Source of the DNA: Kuafuiihalomonas sp039024635
Lineage (GTDB): Bacteria; Myxococcota; Kuafuiibacteriia; Kuafuiibacteriales; Kuafuiibacteriaceae
Reading direction: 5' to 3'
Length of the DNA: 64,000 nucleotides
Assembly (NCBI GenBank): GCA_039024635.1
Contig: JBCCQA010000028.1
Coordinates: 1-64,000 of the forward strand
A program made the position numbers and the translations under genes. The notes under the pieces were generated by a model. It was not told where the DNA came from, did no database searches, and saw nothing but the letters and a program-made list of their open reading frames with translations. Below are positions 40,814 through 48,408 of this stretch, piece after piece. Each line of letters begins with the position of its first letter. The stretch's first letter is position 1.

Positions 40814-42303
40814 CGCGCTATCGAGACTTTCGAGGGGTCGCTCGGCCCGTCGGCGTCGTCGTCATGGGCCTCGGGGTGGCCCTAGGCCTGTGTGGACTGG
40901 CCGGCTGGGGCTTCGACATGGTCTTGCCGCCTCTGGGGACCCAGGTCATGCGGGGCGAGTGGGCTCTTGGGCTCTCGGCCGGAGCTGCCTTCGCCCTCGG
41001 TGCAGGTCTCATCGTTTTCGGCCGCCGCCATGCCTCGGGGGACTTGACTCGGCGAGAAGCGATCCTGGCCGTGGCGCTGATCTGGAGCGCGTCCAGCGCC
41101 ATCGGCGCCCTGCCCTTCGTGCTCGGGGCGCAGATGAGCGTGGTCGATGCCCTCTTCGAGAGCGTTTCGGGGCTCACCACGACGGGAGCGACCGTCATCG
41201 GCGACATCGAAGGAAGGCTCAACCGGCCCCTGCTCCTGTGGCGCAGCCTGCTCCAGTGGCTGGGCGGGATGGGGATCGTCGTCCTCTTCGTCGCCGTCTT
41301 TCCCAACATCGGTGCGGGCGGGAAGTTCATGTTCGGCGAAGAGGTCCCAGGGACGACGGCCGAGGGCCTACGGCCCCGGATCGCCGAGACCTCCCGCATA
41401 CTCTGGCAGTTCTATCTCGCTTTCACCGTGGTCGAATTCTTGGTGCTCTTCCTCCTCGGCATGTCGACCTTTGAGGCGCTCTGTCACGCGCTGACCACCA
41501 TGTCGACGGGCGGATTTTCTACCCGCGACGATTCCATTGGCGCCTTCGCCGATCCCTGGATCGAGGTGGTGATCGCGTCGTTCATGCTCATCGCCAGCGT
41601 CAACTACGGGCTCTTTCACGCCTCCATACGGGGACGGACGCTGCGGGTCTTTCTGCGTTCGGCCGAGTTTCGGACCTACGTGGTCGTCGTAGTTGTCTCG
41701 ACGCTGCTCTTGGCCTTCATCATCTTGGGTCAGAACGAAGGCGATCTGCTTCGTTCGCTTCGCATCGCGCTCTTCACCGTCGCAACCTTCATCAGCAGCA
41801 CCGGCTACGGCACCGAGGATTACATGGCCTACCCTCAGATGGGACTCTGGCTCATCCTCTCCCTGATGTTCCTCGGGGGCTGCGCAGGTTCGACGGCGGG
41901 GGGCATCAAGGTCGAGCGGGTTGTGCTGATGTTGAAGCTCGTCTGGGCCGAGCTTCGCCGCAGCTTCCGACCTGCTCTAGTGCACGTGGTGCGTATGGGC
42001 CGGACGGTCGTCCCTCAGTCTGCCCTCACCGACGTCGCCGTCTTTCTCGTGGTCTACATGGGAGGACTGGCCCTCCTCACCGGGACCGTCGCAACTCTAG
42101 AGGGCCATCCCCTTCCGGCCGCCTTCGGGGCCAGCCTCTCCTGCCTCTCCAACATGGGACCGGCTCCATTTCACCTCGGGGCCGACAACTTCGTGGCCTA
42201 CGGGGTCGCCTCTAAGCTTCTCTTCATGCTTGGCATGCTCTTGGGCCGCCTCGAGTTCTTTGCGCTCTTGGCCTTGGTGGTCCCGGACTTCTGGAGGCGC
42301 TAA
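40810..42303 (+). CDS. trkH: Trk potassium transport membrane subunit TrkH
   Basis: A 497-residue potassium channel-like membrane protein of the TrkH/KtrB family, with four repeated M1-P-M2 units and selectivity-filter loops visible as SGLTTTGATVI, TTMSTGGFST, FISSTGYGTEDY and CLSNMGPAP. The GGCAGSTAGGIK stretch, which forms the intramembrane gate loop, is present. The GTG start overlaps the trkA stop by four bases, and the stop TAA shares an A with the ATG of the next gene (TAATG). All of this implies tightly coupled translation. Uptake of K+ through TrkH is the first response to hyperosmotic shock. Confidence 0.93.
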   Translation: MTRYRDFRGVARPVGVVVMGLGVALGLCGLAGWGFDMVLPPLGTQVMRGEWALGLSAGAAFALGAGLIVFGRRHASGDLTRREAILAVALIWSASSAIGALPFVLGAQMSVVDALFESVSGLTTTGATVIGDIEGRLNRPLLLWRSLLQWLGGMGIVVLFVAVFPNIGAGGKFMFGEEVPGTTAEGLRPRIAETSRILWQFYLAFTVVEFLVLFLLGMSTFEALCHALTTMSTGGFSTRDDSIGAFADPWIEVVIASFMLIASVNYGLFHASIRGRTLRVFLRSAEFRTYVVVVVVSTLLLAFIILGQNEGDLLRSLRIALFTVATFISSTGYGTEDYMAYPQMGLWLILSLMFLGGCAGSTAGGIKVERVVLMLKLVWAELRRSFRPALVHVVRMGRTVVPQSALTDVAVFLVVYMGGLALLTGTVATLEGHPLPAAFGASLSCLSNMGPAPFHLGADNFVAYGVASKLLFMLGMLLGRLEFFALLALVVPDFWRR

Positions 42304-45300
42304 TGGGGAATCCGAGCACCCTGACCACCGAAGGCATGCAGCGATGGCCCTCCGCCATTCAGCCCAACCAGCTTCTCGATCCGCTGGCCTTTGGCGGCCC
42401 GGTGGAGCTGGGCTCGAAGGCGCTCCGAGACGAGAGCGAAGGCTTCGTCAACGACGTATCGAACGTGCTCCGACATTTCGCCGAGGAAGACTGGCAGCGC
42501 TTCCGGGAGCACAGCCGAGAGTTCGTTTCCGAGCTTCGTCGGGCCTTCTTGCGCAGCCATCGTCGACTGTCGGTCCACGTTCGCAGTGAAGGCGTCGAGT
42601 CCTTCGACCGAGTGGTCGCCGTCGAGTCGGTCGAGCTGGCTCGAAGGTTTCGAGATCTGATCCTGGGGCGCTCCTCCCGAGTCGTTCACGAAACCTGGCC
42701 GGTGCTGGGGCTGTACGAAGCGCTGGACCGCATCAGCGGCTATCTCCCCGAAGCGCTCGATGCACCCTACGAGCCACGGAGCTTCGTCGGGCAGTCGGGA
42801 GACAGCTTTGGAGACGGTCTACGACGGTGGACCTTGCGCATGCGGCGACGCTGGCGCCGACTCGTAGGACGGCCTGAGCTCTCCCGACGGATGCGGCTGC
42901 GTGCTCTCGGCCAGCGCCGGCTTCTCGATGATCTTCCTGAAGCCTTGGAGGGCATGGCCAGCATCCTGCTCCAGGCCGAGCTTCAGCTCTCCCTCCGCAG
43001 TCGGCAGCTCTTCAGCGACATCGAGGCGGCCTTGGTCAAGGTGGGTGAGGCCTCGGAGGCCGAGCAAGCCAAAGGGCTCTTGGACCGGCTGAAGGCCGAG
43101 GCGGAAGAGGCCTTCCTCCTAGCAGAGTCCGAGCAGCAGCAGCACGGATTGGACGCCCTCAAGCGGATCCAGTCGGCGCTTGGCCAAGGAGTACAGCGCT
43201 GGAAGCGGGACCTGGAGACGGCGGGGACCTTCGAGCTTCAGATGGACGACCAGCCAACACCCGGCACGGAGGCGTTGAGTCGGCGACTCCAGGTAGCCCA
43301 AGAAGAGCTGGGCGGAGTCTACGCCGTAAGCGCGATGCGGATCGAGTTCGCGGCTTTTCATCAAGACCTGGAAGAAGGACTGGAAGACTTCATCGAAAAC
43401 CTCGAGAAGGACATCCGCGGGCGCTCCTTTACGCAGCTGGAGCGGGTCGGTCAGGCCTTGGACACCGTCCTCGAAGCGCTTCAAGAGGTCGAAGGTGACG
43501 ATCAGCTCATCGAGCAGGGGAGGCTGCAGTTGGCGCTGGAGCCCTTGGAGCGAGTGGTCCAGGAGGCCTTCAAGGAATCGGGCCGGCTTGGGGAGCAGCT
43601 CGTAGCGGAGGGCGCCACTCAGCCGCTCGTCGATACGCTGACCCGAGTCGCGTCGGGGCTGACCGACCGCTACCGTGTTCCTCTCGCTGCGATGGAGCGC
43701 AGCGAGTGGCGAATCCCTCAGCCCTCGGGACTCTGCGAGATACCTTTTGCGGATCTGGTGACGACCTACGTTCAGGTCGACCTGGCCCCCCACCTCATCG
43801 AGCGCACCAGTCGGGCATCCAACGACCTGGAGCCCATGCAGAGCACCCTATCCGACGTGGAGCGTCTGGTCCGCTACAACCCCGACCAGTACGGGAGCGA
43901 GCTCGAGCTGGAGGGCACCGGGTCCCTGGGTCCACTCGGGATCCGAGAGGCTCTGCTCACCGCCGCTCGGACCCACCGAGAGGCCCTGGAGTCGCTGCAG
44001 GAAAAGAGCGCCCACTGGTCTCGAGACATGGGTCGGGACCTCCGGCGTGTCGTGAATCAGCGCCTCGATGCCTTCGCGGAGCGTCTGCGGGAGGGAGAGG
44101 TCCAGAGGATTCGCACCGCCCGTCGACGTCGATCTCGGATCGTCGAGGGAGGCTTCGGTTTCGCATTGCCCTCGTTCAAACCGCTTCGGGAGCTGTGGGG
44201 ACGCTCCGGGCTGGAGTCTCGCTTTCAGCGCTTGCGAAGGACGGTGCGGGCTCAGGGGCGACGCCGCTCCCGGCAGGAGCTGGAGGCACTGCTCTCGCCG
44301 CCCCGATTTGCTCAGATTCCGGTCTATTATCGTCGGCTCTTCGCGCCTCAGTCTCACTGGGCGGGTGACATTGCGCCCAGCGATCCGGTCGACATCGAAC
44401 GGGCGACCGAAGTCCTGAAGAAGAGCGTCGCTGGCCTTCGGACCGCAGCCGTAGTGGGCGTCGACGGTGCTGGAAGGGGCGCGGTCGTCAGCGCCGTTCT
44501 CCAGCGGGCCGGTTTTGCGTCCATCCGCCGCCTCAACCTCCTGAAGCCCACCGGACGAGAGGAGCTCGAGGAGGGATTGGCCGAGCTCGGGCGAGACCAG
44601 CTGGTCGTGATCACCGGCCTCGGTTATCTCATGTCCAGTGAACCCGGTGGTTTCGCACCCATTCAGCGGCTGACCGAGATCATCGTCGAAGACGGCGGCC
44701 GCAATGCTTGGCTACTCGAAGTCGACGACCTGGTCTGGCGCTTTGGCGCCCAGGCCACTCCGATTCGAGGCGTGTTCTTAGAGCGGGTCGGCGTTCGCTC
44801 ACTGGACCGAGAAGAGCTCGGGCGGGCCATTTTCGCCCGTCACCATCTTTCGGGCATGGAGCTCGAGTTTGTTGCGAGAGGGCGCTCAGAGAAGGCTTCG
44901 TCGGAAGGACACGGCGAGGGTCCAGTTCAGCAGGAGTTCTTTCGAGAGCTGCACCGAGCGTCGGGTGGGCTCCTGCAGGTTGCGCTGACGCTTTGGCTGG
45001 CGGCCATCGAGGGCTTCGCGGAGGACGCCAAGAGGATCCAGGTCCGCGAGGTTCCGCCCACCCCCAAGGCGGCCTTGGACGAGCTGCCCGACGCGGACGT
45101 GGAGCTCCTCTACTTAGTGCTGCGTCAGGGTTGGATGTGTACCTCGACCCTAGCTTTCGTTCTCCAGCTGGACGCGATGGAGGCTGAAGGTAGGCTCCGG
45201 CGCCTTGTGCACCGGGGCCTGCTCGAGCGATCGGTCGACGAGGTCTACGTGGTTCGACGTCACCTTCGCGGCGTGGCCCACGAGCTGCTTCAGTCCAGGA

Positions 45301-45311
45301 ATTTTGTATGA
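42303..45311 (+). CDS. Coiled-coil protein with degenerate C-terminal P-loop ATPase-like domain
   Basis: A 1002-residue protein of unknown function. About residues 1-660 are highly charged, Leu/Glu/Arg-rich helices with coiled-coil character (LDRLKAEAEEAFLLAESEQQQ, DLEEGLEDFIENLEKDI). Residues about 700-900 look like a P-loop NTPase of the AAA/STAND kind, but the Walker A loop reads GVDGAGRG (719-726) instead of GxxGxGK[ST], lacking Lys and Ser/Thr. A possible Walker B strand is QLVVITGLGYLM. The last 100 residues resemble a winged helix (LLYLVLRQGWMCTSTLAFVLQL). No signal peptide or membrane helix. It sits between trkH and an MscS-like gene, overlapping both, so it is likely a regulator or scaffold linking K+ uptake and mechanosensitive release. 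Confidence 0.7.
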   Translation: MGNPSTLTTEGMQRWPSAIQPNQLLDPLAFGGPVELGSKALRDESEGFVNDVSNVLRHFAEEDWQRFREHSREFVSELRRAFLRSHRRLSVHVRSEGVESFDRVVAVESVELARRFRDLILGRSSRVVHETWPVLGLYEALDRISGYLPEALDAPYEPRSFVGQSGDSFGDGLRRWTLRMRRRWRRLVGRPELSRRMRLRALGQRRLLDDLPEALEGMASILLQAELQLSLRSRQLFSDIEAALVKVGEASEAEQAKGLLDRLKAEAEEAFLLAESEQQQHGLDALKRIQSALGQGVQRWKRDLETAGTFELQMDDQPTPGTEALSRRLQVAQEELGGVYAVSAMRIEFAAFHQDLEEGLEDFIENLEKDIRGRSFTQLERVGQALDTVLEALQEVEGDDQLIEQGRLQLALEPLERVVQEAFKESGRLGEQLVAEGATQPLVDTLTRVASGLTDRYRVPLAAMERSEWRIPQPSGLCEIPFADLVTTYVQVDLAPHLIERTSRASNDLEPMQSTLSDVERLVRYNPDQYGSELELEGTGSLGPLGIREALLTAARTHREALESLQEKSAHWSRDMGRDLRRVVNQRLDAFAERLREGEVQRIRTARRRRSRIVEGGFGFALPSFKPLRELWGRSGLESRFQRLRRTVRAQGRRRSRQELEALLSPPRFAQIPVYYRRLFAPQSHWAGDIAPSDPVDIERATEVLKKSVAGLRTAAVVGVDGAGRGAVVSAVLQRAGFASIRRLNLLKPTGREELEEGLAELGRDQLVVITGLGYLMSSEPGGFAPIQRLTEIIVEDGGRNAWLLEVDDLVWRFGAQATPIRGVFLERVGVRSLDREELGRAIFARHHLSGMELEFVARGRSEKASSEGHGEGPVQQEFFRELHRASGGLLQVALTLWLAAIEGFAEDAKRIQVREVPPTPKAALDELPDADVELLYLVLRQGWMCTSTLAFVLQLDAMEAEGRLRRLVHRGLLERSVDEVYVVRRHLRGVAHELLQSRNFV

Positions 45312-46159
45312 GTGGAACGTCGACCCTCACCTCTACCGTGGCGTCGCACATCGCGCCGGCCGACGGCCCCACGAACACCGAGCTCGTACCTGACTTGGCT
45401 CCTATTCGGGCTACCTTGCGCGGCCTTCGCGAGCTCCTAGTCGTCGGCGCCGAGGAGCGACTGGTCTGGCTCGCGGTCGCCGTCCTGGCCGTCGTGGGAG
45501 CATGGCTGCTCACGCGGGGTCGTCGCGGCCGGCTGCCTCAGCCGCTTTCGATACTGGCCGGCTCCCTCCGGGCCCTCGCCATTCTCGTCGCGATGGCGCT
45601 GCTGCTGAGCTTATCGCCAGCCTGGCTCGCGCCGGCCCTGTTCATCGCCTTCTCGGCCGCTGCGGCGGCGGTGGGATGGTCTTTTCGCGATGTCCTCCCC
45701 GACATTAACGCCTGGCTGTGGTTGCTCATCGAGCGGCGGGTGGTTCGGGGCACGCCCATCGCCGGCGAATCGGCAGAAGGGGTGGTGGAGAGGCTCGGTA
45801 TCCGCTCCAGCTGGATTCGAAGCTCCGACGGGCGGCGCCAGGTCGTGCCCAATCGGAGGTTGCTGACCGAGAACTTGGTCATCGAGTCGGGGCGTTGGCC
45901 CCGGGTCGAGGTTCGCATCCGGCGACGCTGCGACGCCGCCACCCTGCGGCGAGCGGCTCGACAAGCCGTCTCGAGTTCCCCTTTGGTCCCCATCGAACCC
46001 GAGATGCGCTTGTCCGGTCTGCCCGAGGCCGAGGACCAGTGGCTGGTGTCCTGTCGCATCGTGTCTTTGACTCAGCGGGCTCGTTTCGAGGGTGAGCTTC
46101 AGGAACGACTCGACGCCTTTCTCAGCGAGCTGGCTTCTGAAACAGCTCCAGGAGGCTGA
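45308..46159 (+). CDS. MscS-family mechanosensitive channel protein
   Basis: A 283-residue membrane protein with three hydrophobic segments (about 47-70, 80-102, 105-128) followed by the MscS beta domain. The pore-lining helix reads LFIAFSAAAAAVGWSFRDVL, rich in Ala/Gly as in MscS TM3, and the downstream cytosolic beta domain has VVERLGIRSSWIRSSDGRRQ and VPNRRLLTENLV, matching the MscS pattern (IRTxDGRxVxIPN). A short mature form without the large vestibule. Its ATG overlaps the stop of the coiled-coil/ATPase gene (ATGA). Such channels release solutes on hypo-osmotic shock. The 3' end overlaps the convergent gene that follows by 38 bases. Confidence 0.82.
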   Translation: MSGTSTLTSTVASHIAPADGPTNTELVPDLAPIRATLRGLRELLVVGAEERLVWLAVAVLAVVGAWLLTRGRRGRLPQPLSILAGSLRALAILVAMALLLSLSPAWLAPALFIAFSAAAAAVGWSFRDVLPDINAWLWLLIERRVVRGTPIAGESAEGVVERLGIRSSWIRSSDGRRQVVPNRRLLTENLVIESGRWPRVEVRIRRRCDAATLRRAARQAVSSSPLVPIEPEMRLSGLPEAEDQWLVSCRIVSLTQRARFEGELQERLDAFLSELASETAPGG

Positions 46160-46643
46160 CGGTCAGAAGGGTGGCGGAGACGCTGACCAAGAAGGTGCCG
46201 CCAAAGCCCTTCAGGATGACGGCCCGCTGTGCGTCTCGGAAGTCGTCGGTGATGTCGACGTCGATGGTTCCATCCGCGCGCTCTTCGGCGTCGAAGGTGA
46301 AATTGTCCCGATCCAGCTCGTTGGAGGCGCCGATTAAAAGGCCCGTTCCCACCGCGCCCGCCGCCACCGCAGCACCGATGCCGATCAAGGGAAGAGGCTT
46401 GAGCTCGATGGGCTGAGGCGGCGGAGGTGTCTCGGCCCGAAGTATCGAGGCAGCTTCGACTGCGCTCGGCTGGGGTCGAGGGGTGGGCGGTGTATTCGGC
46501 GCCGGGGTCTGATTCGGACTGGGCTCTCTTGGACGCTTCGGCTTCTTGGAATCGCCCTGTTTTGGGACCACCTCGATGGAGGAGGCCACGCTGGGCGAGG
46601 GGACGAGCAAGCTCGAGGCGAGCAAGCAGGCAAGAAGGCGCAC
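46122..46643 (-). CDS. Secreted or envelope protein with Pro-rich linker and two membrane segments
   Basis: A protein of about 173 residues. GTG 46643 begins VRLLACLLASSLLVPSPSVASS, a cleavable signal-like sequence; the frame is open further upstream to 46757 but without coding character. A Pro/Gln/Thr-rich linker follows (PNTPPTPRPQPS), then two hydrophobic segments (LIGIGAAVAAGAVGTGLLIG and GTFLVSVSATLLTVSLL) separated by an acidic stretch. It looks like a small envelope or TPR-associated protein, and similar PEGA/TM proteins are common in myxobacteria. No family was recognised. It is divergent from the YceI gene and convergent with the mscS-like gene. Confidence 0.5.
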   Translation of the reverse strand: MRLLACLLASSLLVPSPSVASSIEVVPKQGDSKKPKRPREPSPNQTPAPNTPPTPRPQPSAVEAASILRAETPPPPQPIELKPLPLIGIGAAVAAGAVGTGLLIGASNELDRDNFTFDAEERADGTIDVDITDDFRDAQRAVILKGFGGTFLVSVSATLLTVSLLELFQKPAR

Positions 46644-46747
46644 GGCTCCCGTACCGCGGTCGCCGCCGGGTGGGTCCCTCTGAAAGTGAGGACGGTCGCC
46701 CTTGATACGGAGAAGACTGGAGGCGCGGGCCGTGTTGGACTGGAGGA

Positions 46748-47392
46748 GTGAGCGCATGGCTTTCTCTCGGTCTGGCCGTCATGACTTCCACCCAAACAAG
46801 CGCGGCCGGCCGCTACCTGGTCTCCCCGAAGGAGAGCGAGGTCTACGTCGTCGTAAAGAAGGACAGGAGCACGCTCCTGGCCGGCCTCAGTCACGACCAT
46901 GTGATTGTCGCCCAATCGTTCGCGGGATTCGTCGAATGGGATCCGGGGGAGCCTTCAGCGTGTCGCGTCGAGATTGTGGTGCCCGTTCGTTCTTTGGTGG
47001 TGGACCCTGATGGCAAGCGGGAATCCCTCGGTTTCGAAAAGGAGCTGGGTGAAAGCGGCAAACAGAAGGTCCGAGACAACATGCTCGCTAAGAGCCAGCT
47101 CTTTGCGCGCTCATTTCCCGAGATCCGCTTCGAGGCCCAGCGGTGTACAGTCGCAGCCGAGGGCAAAATTGCCCTTGAGGGCGCCCTCACGATCCGCGGG
47201 GTTAGGGTGAAGATGAACCTGCCCATGAAGGTCGACTTCGACCAAGACCGGCTTCGAGCCCGGGTCGACTTCACCCGCGGCCATGAGTTCGGCTTCGATC
47301 CGTACTCCAATGCCTTGGGCGCCCTGAAGAACGACGAACCCCTCCGCTTCCACGTCGACATCGTGGCGATCCGGGAGCCGGGGTCGTCCTGA
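46748..47392 (+). CDS. YceI-family periplasmic protein
   Basis: A 214-residue lipocalin-like beta-barrel protein of the YceI family. Members bind isoprenoid-type lipids in the periplasm and appear in stress and respiration contexts. Visible: GRYLVSPKESEVYVVV, LAGLSHDHVIVAQSFAGFV, NMLAKSQLFARSFPEIRFE and LTIRGVRVKMNLPMKV, which are typical YceI strands. The start is uncertain. GTG 46748 gives a short signal-like segment (AWLSLGLAVM) but no basic n-region, with GGAGG one base upstream; ATG 46781 begins MTSTQTSAAGRYL and would be cytosolic. Confidence 0.8.
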   Translation: MSAWLSLGLAVMTSTQTSAAGRYLVSPKESEVYVVVKKDRSTLLAGLSHDHVIVAQSFAGFVEWDPGEPSACRVEIVVPVRSLVVDPDGKRESLGFEKELGESGKQKVRDNMLAKSQLFARSFPEIRFEAQRCTVAAEGKIALEGALTIRGVRVKMNLPMKVDFDQDRLRARVDFTRGHEFGFDPYSNALGALKNDEPLRFHVDIVAIREPGSS

Positions 47393-47445
47393 GCCTCCTT
47401 CGGTTCGTCGAGTGTGAACTCTCCAGTGTGCTGAGCAAGGTCCTC

Positions 47446-48279
47446 TCAGCCTGAAGGACTGTCCTCGACGACTTCATTTTCCAGTGCGCCGATCCCCTCG
47501 ATCTCGATGCGAACGCGCTGACCCGGCTTCAGGAAACGGGGCGGGTCGAAGCCAGCGCCGACGCCCGACGGAGTACCGCACACGACCACGTCTCCCGGCT
47601 CCAGTGTCGTGAAATGGGTGATGTAGGCGAAGAGCTCGGGAATCCCGAAGATGAGGTCATCGAGGCGTCCTTCTTGGCGAAGCTCATCGTCGACCCAGGT
47701 TCGCAGCGTGGAGCGGGTGAGGTCGGGAACCTCGTCCCGGGTCACCAGATAGGGCCCAAAAGCCCCCGACCGGTCGAAGTTCTTGCCCGGCGTGAACTGG
47801 GCGGTGTGGCGTTGCCAGTCCCGGGCGGTTCCGTCGTTGAAGACGGCGTAGCCGGCGATGGCCTCCCAGGCTTCCTCTGGGCGGAGTCGCCGTACCCGAC
47901 GCCCCACGATGCAGGCGAGCTCCCCCTCGTAGTCATAATTGCTCGAGGCCTGGACGAGGGGGGCGCCGTGCCCAACCACGCTGCTCGGAAAGCGGGAGAA
48001 GAGCATCGGATGTTCGGGTCGGCTCCGCCCCATTTCGCGACGGTGGGCTTCGAAGTTGGCGCCGACGCAGAGGATACGGCGCGGTTCGGCGACGGGTGGG
48101 GCTAGGGTGACACCCAGGAGCGGGCGGGCGTCTTCGGTGGGGGCCTGGGCCAGGGTCACGAGCTTGGCGGGGTCCAGATGCCGCTCCAGGGGACCTTCGA
48201 CCCTGAGCGGCCGGATGAGCTCGCCTTCGACCCGACCTAGTCGAGCCTCGCTCCCATCCTGGTAGGCCGCGATCCGCAC
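47446..48279 (-). CDS. Fumarylacetoacetate hydrolase (FAH)-family protein
   Basis: A 277-residue enzyme of the FAH superfamily, which cleaves C-C bonds in or decarboxylates beta-diketo/oxo acids using a divalent metal. The metal ligands are in the expected order: the Glu-x-Glu of YDYEGELACIVG and Asp in YAVFNDGTARDWQ. The C-terminal substrate loop GDVVVCGTPSGVGAGF is also present, along with LCVGANFEAHRREMG. GTG 48279 is the start, without an evident Shine-Dalgarno. Likely acts in catabolism of aromatic or organic acids; the exact substrate is unknown. Downstream of it, a 53-base gap separates it from the convergent YceI gene. Confidence 0.88.
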   Translation of the reverse strand: MRIAAYQDGSEARLGRVEGELIRPLRVEGPLERHLDPAKLVTLAQAPTEDARPLLGVTLAPPVAEPRRILCVGANFEAHRREMGRSRPEHPMLFSRFPSSVVGHGAPLVQASSNYDYEGELACIVGRRVRRLRPEEAWEAIAGYAVFNDGTARDWQRHTAQFTPGKNFDRSGAFGPYLVTRDEVPDLTRSTLRTWVDDELRQEGRLDDLIFGIPELFAYITHFTTLEPGDVVVCGTPSGVGAGFDPPRFLKPGQRVRIEIEGIGALENEVVEDSPSG

Positions 48280-48408
48280 CGGTGAAAGGTGGAACGGGCG
48301 CTTCTCGAGGTCCAGGAGAAGGTGCTCAGTGGAAACGCGAGGGGGTCCCTACCGGGCAGGGGACCGCCTTCCGTTTCGTTCCGTCCGCCAAGCAAGCATG
48401 ATGGAAGA

